The notes below the pieces were generated by a model. That model worked only from the letters and a program-made list of their open reading frames with translations. It was not told the DNA's origin and made no database searches. A stretch of DNA of 64,000 nt from Lingula anatina (lineage: Eukaryota; Brachiopoda; Lingulata; Lingulida; Lingulidae): assembly GCF_001039355.2 (NCBI RefSeq), contig NW_019775751.1:66292-130291 (forward strand). Reading direction: 5' to 3'. Numbering within the stretch: the first letter of the stretch is position 1; every line of letters starts with the position of its first letter. Below are positions 11,401 to 21,979 of this stretch, piece by piece. A program made the position numbers and the translations under genes.

Positions 11401-14400
11401 TTACATACTCAGAAATTCATGTAACGTTTCAAATCTACATTTCCAAGTTTTTCAATTCATTATATCAGCACAAATTTAGATTGAACAATTGCATGAGAGA
11501 ATTGAAACTTTGTCATAAACATAAAGAAAATGCAGGAAAATAATTTTTGGCACGGCTATGCGGAGTTCCCCAGTGTGTTGCTATACTGGTGGTTCTGGTA
11601 AGGCCAGTGCTACAATAACTATCAGCTTGTTCACTTACATGGCTATTGCCTTCCCAAGGCTGGCTGTGTCATTCAAACATGCTACACGTCTCTATTAAAA
11701 AATGTCAATAAAACAGTGCAAATTTTATGCATTTATTGCAACTATTTTGCTTTACGTCTTCAGTGTTATTTAGCAGTACCTCTTACTCCCTTCACCATTC
11801 TTCCCACGCATAAAAGAGTGTCACAGAGAAAAATGTCTTTTTTTGGGTCTTGACTAAACTGGCGAACTCTAGAGACAAAATTCCATTTCTACTGTTCTGT
11901 TGTAGACTGAAGATTGGTCTCCAGGTGTGTGCAGTGAAGGCACCAGGGTTCGGAGACAACAGGAAGAACACACTAAAAGACATGGCGGTCGCCACAGGTG
12001 GCATCGTCTTTGGCGACGAGGCAGAGTTATACAAACTGGAAGACGTGCAGATCCATGACCTTGGTAGAGCCGCAGAGGTCGTGGTCACGAAAGATGATAC
12101 CTTGATTATGAAGGTAATTTTAGTTGATTGATTGATTAAAAGGCAGGGAAATGTTATTGTAAATGGTCACTTGTATAAAATGACAGGATACATGTTTGGA
12201 GTTGAAAAAGTAGCCAAGAAACCTATTTTATGGGTGCTTGCATGAGAGAACTCTTCCAGGTGGAGATACCTTTTATGATGAACATGAGCAATGAATAACA
12301 CCAAAGTTAATGGTTAGAAAGGTGCTGTAGTCTGACGGCCAATGATGAGTTCTGTTTGTGTCTGAGAACAGTTTGTTGTCATTTTGATTTTTACGAAGGA
12401 ATTTGATGTTTTACAATGCCATTCCTAATTATGTTCAGTGGGTGATTCACAAAGATAGGAATTACCTTTTTCCTTTGCTAATTAGTGAAGACCCCTCGGC
12501 TCCCCAAACCCCTTCCAGTCACCACCAACACCAATATTTCTTGGATGCACTTGTGGTCTATTTATCAAAAGATAACCAGTGCATGTATCATACTTTGTTT
12601 TCTTACTTATCCAGGGTCATGGATCCAAAGAAGCCGTGGACAAGAGGGTTGAACAGATCAGGGACGAGATTGAGATGACCAACTCAGATTATGAGAAAGA
12701 GAAACTGAATGAAAGAGTGGCCAAGCTGTCCAATGGGGTCGCAGTATTGAAGGTAGGTGGTGATTTTTTAAATTTATTTTTTGGTGTGTGTTTCTTGACA
12801 AATGAGCAATTTGAAGAATACTATATGATCAAACTTTGCTATTTATTTGGTGTGTTTTAACTGTAGAAAAAAATAACTTAAATACACCAAGGCATTATGG
12901 TTGTCACGTAGGTTTTCTTTTTACTGTGCAGCAGTGTTCATTCTAGGACGCGCCCTTGCGTCATTGACGCAGAAAAAATGTGGTTGACGCAATTCGTAGA
13001 GCGAGCTGCGCCAACAAAATTCAAGAGAATTAACAGCGGCGCATTTTTGTGTTCTAAACGCGCCCTCCAATTCAGCAAATTCACGGCCGAAGTTTGATTG
13101 TTTACTCGACTTCTCTTGACATCAAGATCTAATGTTAAACGTNNNNNNNNNNNNNNNNNNNNNNNNNNNNNNNNNNNNNNNNNNNNNNNNNNNNNNNNNN
13201 NNNNNNNNNNNNNNNNNNNNNNNNNNNNNNNNNNNNNNNNNNNNNNNNNNNNNNNNNNNNNNNNNNNNNNNNNNNNCTTTGTTTTCTTACTTATCCAGGG
13301 TCATGGATCCAAAGAAGCCGTGGACAAGAGGGTTGAACAGATCAGGGACGAGATTGAGATGACCAACTCAGATTATGAGAAAGAGAAACTGAATGAAAGA
13401 GTGGCCAAGCTGTCCAATGGGGTCGCAGTATTGAAGGTAGGTGGTGATTTTTTAAATTTATTTTTTGGTGTGTGTTTCTTGACAAATGAGCAATTTGAAG
13501 AATACTATATGATCAAACTTTGCCATTTATTTGGTGTTTTAACTGTAGAAAATAATAACTTGAATACACCAAGGCATTATGGTTGTCACTTAGGTTTTCT
13601 TTTTACTGTGCAGTATCTCAAAAATGCTTTACTTAATGTTTGAAAGAAGTTGCATCCTTTTTTTTTTTTTTTTAATATATAAATGACTAAAGGAAATTTT
13701 AAGATTTCAATATATTAATCAGATTTGATTTTTTTTTTTTTCAATAAATAAAACTCATTATAGTCAGAATTTATCACTCTTTTTGTATTTATTATTATTA
13801 TTTTTATATATTTAGTCTCACTTTGTTGATTACTTTCAGATTGGTGGCTACAGTGAAGTAGAAGTAGGAGAAAAGAAGGACAGAATTAACGATGCTCTAA
13901 ATGCCACTAGTGCCGCAGTGGAGGAAGGAATCGTCCCTGGTGGTGGCACTGCCCTCCTTAGGTGTATTAAAACACTGGACTCTCTCTCACCTGGCAATAA
14001 CGATCAAAAGACAGGTGAGATGACCAGAATAACATGATGAAATTGTGGATTCTGCTTGTCATGGTGGGAAAAAAATACCCTGAGTGTAGAAAATTGTATT
14101 GAGTCAGTCCAATGGACAGGCAACCAGTTTAAGAGCTGTCATATAAAATTTTTCAGTCTTTCTGGGACCGTCAGCTTTTTCAGAACTGCTAAGCTTAATG
14201 TATGACTGGTTATAAAAGTTTTGAGAATGTCTGAACTTCCTACCAACTGGCAACAAACATCAAGGGTGTCCTGCTTAGATACTGAATTCTAGAAAACTGT
14301 CGTTTGAATTTAGAAAAAAGTCGTATTTTGTTTTTATAGGTTTCACAGATTTATGAATTTTCCTTTTCTGCTGCTGTTTAGCCTCTTTATAGTATTAGTA

Positions 14401-15143
14401 ATAATCCATTTTAAAGAAATATTTCAAAGCAAACTAAAACTGCTGCACTGGATTAAGTTATCACTATTATGAATATTGATGGAGAATTTTCTTGGCTCCA
14501 GGCATTGAAATTATCAGGAAGGCTCTGCGCGTGCCAGCACATGTTATCGCACAGAACGCAGGTGTAGACGCAGCGCTCGTCGTGGAGAAGGTGCTGAATC
14601 AAGAAGGCAGCATGGGTTACGACGCAATGAATGGCGAATACGTGGACATGATTGAGAAGGGAATTATTGACCCAACAAAGGTGAGTGTTAAGGTTGCTGA
14701 AAGCAGTGAATATGTCCGTGTATAAAGGAAAATGTATGTTACAACCTTAATGTTGAATAAAAAACAGGCTTATTCATTAGCAAATAAGTATTTGTTGGAA
14801 TGGAAGTAAAAGGAATACATGGTGACCTGAGCAAAATGTCTGGTTGGACATTTGGTTTCATTTATCAGTTCTTTGTGTGTTGAAGGTTTGGGGGGAGGAA
14901 GGAAGGGGGAGGGTGGAGCGCCCGTCATGAACACAAACGGATTGATAAGCTTGTGCAATATTTGTATTTCAGGTTGTCCGAACAGCTTTGGTAGATGCAG
15001 CAGGAGTGGCCTCATTACTGTCAACAGCCGAGACTGTGATCACTACACTACCTGAGAAAGAGACTGGCCCTGGCATGGGTGGCATGGACGGAGGAATGGG
15101 TGGCATGGGAGGAATGGGCGGAATGGGTGGCATGGGATTCTAG
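8478..15143 (+). CDS. HSPD1: Mitochondrial 60 kDa chaperonin (HSP60/CPN60)
   Basis: Eleven coding exons: 8478-8648, 8972-9224, 9617-9699, 10433-10528, 10805-10898, 11070-11238, 11906-12113, 12615-12752, 13840-14014, 14502-14680 and 14973-15143. They encode about 578 residues (human 573). The N terminus is a basic, Ser-rich mitochondrial presequence ending near [10 protein letters not shown]. The nucleotide-binding loop [11 protein letters not shown], the chaperonin signature [12 protein letters not shown], the catalytic Asp of NDALNATS, and a GGM-repeat tail ending GMGF are all present. HSP60 forms the ATP-driven matrix folding chamber with HSP10. The exon at 12615-12752 recurs identically at 13299-13436 beyond a run of N. 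Only one copy fits the family, since a second would insert 46 residues. Confidence 0.97.
9922..10062. repeat. Dispersed repeat, copy 1 (HSPD1 intron 3)
   Basis: About 140 bp starting GCACGGCCATGCGGAGTTCC and ending CAAACATGCTAC. It matches 11549-11690 with only scattered differences over its whole length. It has no open frame. It could be a SINE-like fragment, but no clear pol III boxes were found. Confidence 0.65.
11549..11690. repeat. Dispersed repeat, copy 2 (HSPD1 intron 6)
   Basis: Second copy of the repeat at 9922-10062, in the same orientation. It shares TGCGGAGTTCCCCAG, GGTGGTTCTGGTAAGGCCAG and CTATCAGCTTGTTCACTTAC. Confidence 0.65.
12595..12935 (+). repeat. HSPD1 exon 8 with flanking intron, copy 1 of a duplicated segment
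   Basis: The segment from TTTGTTTTCTTACTTATCCAG through exon 8 to TTTTTACTGTGCAG recurs at 13277-13612. The exon is identical. The intron differs by a few substitutions and small indels, the pattern expected of two alleles. Confidence 0.8.
12933..13142. mobile_element. Probable transposon insertion present in one copy of the duplicated HSPD1 segment, cut by a gap
   Basis: After CTGTGCAG, copy 1 continues into GC-richer DNA (GTTCATTCTAGGACGCGCCC, several TTGACGCA units) that is absent from copy 2 at the matching point (13612). It runs into N at 13143. It is probably a polymorphic insertion, with its 3' part unassembled. Confidence 0.5.
13143..13276. other. Assembly gap (134 N)
   Basis: A run of N separating the two copies of HSPD1 exon 8. 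Confidence 0.99.
13299..13436 (+). CDS. HSPD1: Second copy of HSPD1 exon 8 (probably allelic duplicate in the assembly)
   Basis: Identical to 12615-12752 and flanked by good splice sites (TTATCCAG and GTAGGTGG). Including both copies keeps the frame but inserts 46 residues into the equatorial/intermediate region, which no known HSP60 has. Treat it as the same exon from the other haplotype, not an extra exon. Confidence 0.7.
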
Positions 15144-18100
15144 AAAACAAAGACTGATTCCTTTAATTAAAAAAAAAGCATTGAACAACTAAAGAGGCTC
15201 TTTTAATACTTTGCTAGAGGGTCACAAAATGAAGTATCTGATTGAGGAGACTTTTCAGCCAGCTGTCAGATGTGTCTTTTGTGTACTGTCTTGAGGGAAG
15301 AGACCTCTATGGTTGAGAATTGATGGACCTTGGAGAAAGGAGAGGCCAAGCTGTTAATACTGCAAATTTTTTCTTACCCATTTCTCGTCATTGGATCATT
15401 CTGCAAACTACTTTGATCATCTGAGCATAAGACTAGCTGAGTAATGGAGGGATTTATTCATGTTTTAATCAGATCAAATGCTATCTTCAAGAACATTGCA
15501 CAAGTATTCAACAGAGAAAACTTGCTTGCTCAAAACTTATGTAGTTTTAAGAACCAGGTAGACTGTAACTGTAGACTATGTCCTTAGAGATCAGGAAGGC
15601 AGACTTTCCCATTTGTAGCACATTGTTGAGTCAACCACTGGTATAAAATGACAACAAAGGGAGATTTCCTTGACAGTGTTAGTTTGGTGTCTATTAATAT
15701 GTTCTTAAAATTAAAACATTTTCATGAAACAAAGTTTTGTTTACAAAACCGTAAAAGGCAATTCAGAATATTGGATTTAGATTTCTGTTCCTCTGAGAAA
15801 AATATATAACAATATATAATCACAACTAACTGACATTGATATATCTTTAAGAAATAAACTGAGGAAATAGGTATGAAGGTAGAAATTGTGTTCAATTAAA
15901 TAGTCTGCATTAGCATGTACTGTATGTGCAGAATTCTTCCAAGTTTTTTCAAAAAACCATGTATAGCCAGGTTCTGTTATCTGTACCCTGTATTCATTAA
16001 GGACAGTATACATTTCATCATGCTTGTGGTACTGTAACAGAAACGGTTATATTGGGTGCCTAAAATGTATGAAGATTTTGAGCCAGTGTGTCTCCTCTAT
16101 TAAGTTTTCATCTGTGGTAGGAAGATAGGAGTATCTTGCTGCTTTCACAGCTTTTGTACGAAGTAAAGTCTGCTCTTTTGCCTTTACTATAGTAAAAACT
16201 GCCAATGTTTCACTGCCTGTATTGATGCTATGTTTGTTTTTTCTTGCATTTGAAGATCATGTAATGCAGATTTTTTTATTAAGATATTTTCTCTTTGACA
16301 TGAAAATATCCTGAGTGATGAGAATGGATATGGCATATGCTGGATAATTTGCACACTTGTAGAGAAGATTATTATTTTATCTTACACGTACAATATAATG
16401 GAATAAGAATGCTTTGTTAGTGGATAGCAGCTGTTATTTAGTAAGCATGATTTAAACTACTCTGCAAATTATTGTGGGAAATTCTTTCTAGAAAATATTT
16501 TTGTTTTCTAATTCATTCCAACATTAGTAAGTGCTTAAATGAATATCGTTCTGTTTCTTTTTTTTTTTTTTTTAAGAAAAATAAAAATCATAATTCAACT
16601 TTTGTTTTTGCACAACTTTCTTGTTGTTGACAGGCCTTGGAGAGCAAATGTATTGTGGTCAAATATGAAAGTGAGCGACCTCTGACCTCTGGAAGTTTGT
16701 TTTGAACACTTCTTTTTCCTGCCTCCTTTTACAAAAGATGGAAACAAGACCAGGAAGTGAAAGGTATTGAAGACATTTCTTATTGCTTGTAAGAACTGGA
16801 AGCAAAATAAAAACGAACTTCTGGGAGGATATTAATTATTTGGTGCCACGTGATGCCATAACGTCCTAAAAAGGTACACGTGCAAGTTGTTAAACGCTCA
16901 TACAACTGCACCATTTTGCATGTGACTGGTCCTTAGGTTAGGTCTTAGTCCTAATTCCATTTTTATTAGTGACGTGTTGCTATTAGGAAGTTACACTTCG
17001 AAACTGGGGAATTACAATGAAACTTGACGCCACGTTGCCATATTGAAATAAGAAATTTTCAGTTTATAAATTATTAATGGTTCGTTATTCTTGCCTATTT
17101 TTAAGGACATATCAGTAAATACAGATCATTGTATGAGTGTACTACAGGTAATTCTGCTTTACGTCCGTTTTATGTTATTAATAATCTTTTGGACATAGCC
17201 TTGGTTGTACATGCATACCAGGCGCTTATGGTAATTGATATATATCTAATCTGGTAATCAATTTTCCACCGATGAATGTCAGATACAGTATTTCACCATT
17301 ATTCAGAAAGTTCTCCAGTATATATCAAACTGTTCATTTTGATATCAAAGGTAGCATCACTTTTATGGACTTTTTCATGTGTTCATTGATTTCAGCAATG
17401 TCCAAGAGTTAGGTCATTATTTTAAGACTCTTCACTGCCTTCTCAATTTCTGAAGTGCTTCATTGTTTTGTTGTTTAACATTTCTTTTTGTTTCCTGGGT
17501 CCTAGGAATACAAGTACTGTATCAGCATGTTCATGCTTGTTTATGAACATGACTTTTAATTACAACCTCAAAATATAAATAACGTTTTAAAGTACTTTGA
17601 TAATATTGAAATGATAATTTACAAAGAATCTGAGTTATTGATCTTGATACTTTTTTTTTTATTAAAGATTGGATTGGCTTTAGGATCTTAGGTTTTAATA
17701 TTTCTGCTAGTTCCATACCATTTACTCTCCCCTTGGCAAGATAAATCTAAATTCTACTGTAATTGTACTTTAAGATATCCCATAGAAGCTGTGAGGTTAA
17801 TTTGCTTGATTGAGTGAACTTGAATTGCTTCAGGAATCAATTTTTATTAACTAAAAGCAAGAGAAGGTAATATTTATGATGCATTATGAATGATAAGATT
17901 AATATTCTTGAGATGCATATAAGAAATGCCTTCTTTTCATTTAGTAATTTTTTGATATTGTATGGTAGATTACACATCATCCTTTTCTTAGGAATATCAA
18001 TGCAGTTACTAATGTGGCTGTACTCTTCTTCAGTTGCAGTCAATATTCAAGGGTTCACACAGATACCCTCAGTACAACAGTTACTGACCATGTGATATGT

Positions 18101-18718
18101 TATTAGCACCTTTAGTATCAGTTTAACTTATGAGATTTTGAAAAGAAAATTCTATTAAAAATTCAAAATACAGTGTGTGTGCATGCATGCATTCATGCAC
18201 GTATTGCCTGTATTCAAAATAGACAAGTTTCAGCTATAACTGTTACTATGTTTATTCACTTGTGATGAAAATGAAAGAGGGACAAATTAATTTGAATTTA
18301 TCAATTAAAACAAGAAGAAAGCTTTGATCTCATGAGAGAGGTATCATTATAGTACTTACTAGTATGTGCAAAAGCAGTTTATGCCCTAAATTTCTTGGTT
18401 ACTCCAGCAAGATGATCAAGAAGACAAGGAAATTGCAATTAAATGTTGTAATCGGTATGAAGAAAAACCTACAGGTAATAAAAATTATTCAACAGTACTG
18501 TTCAAACTTCTAAGAGTCTTAAGTCAGGTTCCCTGGCTAAGAACTTAATTACATAGCAAAATAAAATTCAATTTCTTTGTAAGTGAAGTTATATTAGTAC
18601 AAGCTGGTCCAGGAGCACATCAAAGAAACTTCATAGAATTTCATCATAAGACATTGTTCAAGTTTTGATTTGTTCGATTTTGTTTTCAGTCATATCCAGG
18701 GTACTTTATGCACTTCCA
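15144..18718. other. HSPD1 3' UTR and intergenic DNA; no further gene seen
   Basis: AT-rich. Candidate HSPD1 poly(A) signals are AATAAA near 16578 and 16806 (plus strand). The right part (to 18718) must hold the 3' UTR of the convergent TRIM-NHL gene; TTTATT near 18250 reads AATAAA on the minus strand. The short open frames look random. Confidence 0.5.
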
Positions 18719-20659
18719 TCACCTCTGGGATTTGGCTGATGAAACCCTTTTTCCTGTCTTCTTCAAATAGCGAAAACCTCTTATTCTATATCCACCTTCT
18801 CCAATCATTATTTCCCCGCTTTTGGTCATTCCCAAGGCGTATGGCTTGGTTATCCCATCATCCTCTGTTGCAATGTATCGGGCATGGTCACCTCTGGGAG
18901 TTATCATCGCAACTCTGTTGTTGGCCCAGTCAGCCACAAAGGTGTAGCCATATTTATCTGTGCAGACACCGCGCGGTTCATACAACTGGCCGTCGCCACA
19001 TCCGTAAGTGCCATAGGTGTACAGCGTGTGGCCCACTGAAGAGAGGATATGGATACGATAACTGCCATAATCACAAACCACTATGGTGCTGTACTGTCGG
19101 CCAAATGCAATGGAACGTGGTTCTTTACACATTCCAATTTTGATGACATTGAGAAGGTCTCCATCGTCGGGATCGAAGATGAAGATGGCCTTCTTTATGG
19201 CATCACATACCATAAGCTCTCCTTCCCTGTTCATGGTGATACCATGGGGTGCTTCTAGCCTGTCACGACCAAAGGGGGGCATTTTTGGGAACCCTCGTGG
19301 TGTGTAAACACTGATGCATTTCTCTGCCAGCGACGTCACATACATGTCCCCGTTTTCTGACACGACCAGATCCTCTGGTTCTTCATTGAGGTTGATGACG
19401 TATTCAAACTCCCAAAAATGTGTGTACAGCTTGATTTTGTTGTTGCCTGCATCCAAGAAGTACATGTGCTCATTGTCGAGGGCCATTCCGGTCACTTTGA
19501 CATCGCTGCGGTCATCCTTGAATTTGACACTGAGGGAATGGACAAATTTTGCAGGCTCTAAGAAGTCCAAAGGAGCCTCAACTGTTGGTGTGGCTTCTCT
19601 TGACTCACTGATGGTACTGTCACCTGGTGGTAAAACAGCAGCAGCAGAATCTGTTGGCAAACTGTAATCAGCCTGAAAGGACAATCTTCCTAGCATGCCA
19701 TCCAAGCCATCTCCTGATATGTTACCAGGGATGAAATAGAGTGGATCTGGGCTGTCCTCGGATGGGTTCGGAAGTGGCACCCTTTCTAGTGTTTCTAGTC
19801 GCTCCACAAGTGACTCTGTGTGTGTCATAATGTCAGAGTCGGATCCACTCAAGACGAGTTGCTGAGCAAAATTGCAGGCACTTTGCAAGGTGACGTGGTG
19901 GAGCTCTAGTACGTCCTGCAACGTTTCATTATTTTTCATCCTCTGTGAATGAGCCTTGGTAACGTCAGTAATCAGTTTTTCTCCTTGTCGGCGAATGACG
20001 TTGAAGAGAAGCTGCATTTGGTGCTTGATGGCAGTGATGGCTGCGTCAGCGTCCCTATAGGAGGTGTTTGCTGCTGCTAACTGAGTTGCCTCCTCACATT
20101 GGTTCATTTTCTGAAGGGCTCGAGTGAGAACTTGCTTAATCCGCTCCTTGTTGGCCACAGCTTTGTCTCTGAGAGGAATGATGCCGTGTCTGTAGTGTTC
20201 AGTCGCACTACAGTCTGCGCAGACCACCATATCGTCATCCTCACAGTAATATTTCAGCTCATTTGGAGGATGCTTTTCACAGGTGACAAGGCTTTGTTCA
20301 GCCACATCTTTAAGTGCCGCACGTGCAACGTCAGAGGAGCTTGTGTCTGATACCTGTGCCATATCATTCTGAGGCTCACCTTGACCTTGAGATTTCAACA
20401 GTTCTAGTGCTTTTCCCAGAACAAAGTTCTTCTTGAACTTATCGAGGCCTTCTTCTGGAAATTTATATTCCTCCCTGCACAAAGGACAGAGAAATGACCG
20501 TTTCACTCCTCCTGTTCTCTGGGCGTGGTCACTCAGGCAGAGAAAACAGAAGGTATGGTAGCAGGGAAGCACCCTGGGGTCATCATACTCCTCCAGGCAG
20601 ATGCTACAGGTTAATATGGTGTCCTTGAAGGCTGTCACTAGTCCTGCTTCAGCTGCCAT
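18719..20659 (-). CDS. TRIM-NHL protein (RING, B-box, coiled coil, NHL repeats), intronless
   Basis: A 646-residue open frame in one exon. The RING has C18-x2-C21, C33-x-H35, C38-x2-C41 and C58-x2-C61. A type-2 B-box follows with C127, H130, C139, C147, C150, H155 and H158. Residues about 165-290 are helical coiled coil. After an acidic Ser/Pro linker, about residues 375-640 form NHL beta-propeller blades (for example EAPHGITMNREGELMVCD and EPRGVCTDKYGYTFVADW). The architecture indicates a cytoplasmic E3 ubiquitin ligase whose propeller binds protein or RNA. There is no filamin domain, so it is not a clean TRIM2/3/71 orthologue. Such intronless TRIM-NHL genes are multiplied in several marine invertebrate groups. 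A CTTTTTAG acceptor at 20683 suggests an upstream non-coding exon. Confidence 0.93.
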   Translation of the reverse strand: MAAEAGLVTAFKDTILTCSICLEEYDDPRVLPCYHTFCFLCLSDHAQRTGGVKRSFLCPLCREEYKFPEEGLDKFKKNFVLGKALELLKSQGQGEPQNDMAQVSDTSSSDVARAALKDVAEQSLVTCEKHPPNELKYYCEDDDMVVCADCSATEHYRHGIIPLRDKAVANKERIKQVLTRALQKMNQCEEATQLAAANTSYRDADAAITAIKHQMQLLFNVIRRQGEKLITDVTKAHSQRMKNNETLQDVLELHHVTLQSACNFAQQLVLSGSDSDIMTHTESLVERLETLERVPLPNPSEDSPDPLYFIPGNISGDGLDGMLGRLSFQADYSLPTDSAAAVLPPGDSTISESREATPTVEAPLDFLEPAKFVHSLSVKFKDDRSDVKVTGMALDNEHMYFLDAGNNKIKLYTHFWEFEYVINLNEEPEDLVVSENGDMYVTSLAEKCISVYTPRGFPKMPPFGRDRLEAPHGITMNREGELMVCDAIKKAIFIFDPDDGDLLNVIKIGMCKEPRSIAFGRQYSTIVVCDYGSYRIHILSSVGHTLYTYGTYGCGDGQLYEPRGVCTDKYGYTFVADWANNRVAMITPRGDHARYIATEDDGITKPYALGMTKSGEIMIGEGGYRIRGFRYLKKTGKRVSSAKSQR

Positions 20660-21979
20660 TTCTTTAAAGTTTATCTTGTAATCTAAAAAGTTTCTTTTTC
20701 AGTTTGGGCTAAGTTATCAGTTGAGTATTCATCTCAAGGTTTACAGTCTTGTACATGGATCATTACATATTACTAAGTTGTGAGCGTTTCAGATGTCTCA
20801 TTAATTCATCCAGTTTCATGACTGGTATTCATGCACTGTACAGGCACATACAATATATGTCCATGCAATCAATATCTCTATAGAAAACACGTTTTTGCTG
20901 TTTGGCTATGCCCCACCTTTACATTAGATATGTGTCAGCCTGATGAAATGAACCCAAGTCTTGTGTATCCACAGGTAAATGTGTCAAATTGATCAGCTTT
21001 CCCTGTTAACTTGTCCAAAACTAGTTCATAAAAATTGACCTGAATCAATGCTGCACTTCATGCAAATCCTCCTGTGTATTATTGTAAGCAATGGTTGAAC
21101 GAAGATTGTATATACATGTACCATCAAAGTTGAACATGCACAGAAATAGATTTCCTTTATACTGGTATGTGTAATGAGGCACTATATCTACCTCCCATGT
21201 AAGCTGGTGCTGTGGCCATTTTGGACTAGTAGGTCATATAAATTGGTGGTTTTGATTACTCTTTTGTACAGATTTAGGTTACGTAAACAAATGGCTGAGG
21301 GGAATCAAAGGTATGGCGGGATAAACTGAGTATATCACCAATAGGAGTGTTTGTTTAAGTACACATGCCGTGGGATTTAATACTTAGATAGATTGTGAGT
21401 AGAGCACACACAAACATGATTTTCTCACAGTAATTTAAGTACAGTGTTTTTTAAAGACTTGAAATGAATTCCCCGTATGTTTAAGTCTGTTTAGATATAT
21501 ACAGTTACTGATAGTACCATGCAAGTCTCATATGTCAAGGGAACTTGTCCATCATTTGTAATTTTGGGACGTTGGGTGTTTTAGCAAAAGATGTTAGATG
21601 AATATTTAAGAAATAATGTTTAGGTTACATATGTCATGGTTACATGCCATGTGATCTGATTGAGCCTAAATAAGGATCTGCGATTTTTACTACAGTAAAT
21701 TATTCCCCCACCCCCACCCCCATTGTACCTATATCTTTTTTAATTTTTATCAACTTTCTTTATTTATAAATGAAATAGGAAAGTCAAGTTTTTATGAGAA
21801 AATCCACAAATTACTAGTAATTGTGGTTTGTTTGCAACATGATAATGATAACTGTTACAATGATATGGATAGTTTTGGTAATGATAAAAGACTACAGAAG
21901 TATATAAAACATAGCATGTTTAGTTTGTAATGATTTTTTTTTTCAGATCTGAAAATCTAAATAGACAAATTCCTGCATA
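20660..21979. other. Divergent intergenic region between the TRIM-NHL gene and EXOG
   Basis: AT-rich, no coding potential seen. An acceptor (TTTTTTTTTCAG) ends at 21946, 34 nt before the EXOG start, so EXOG also has a 5' UTR exon in this stretch. No convincing TATA box was identified. Confidence 0.45.
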
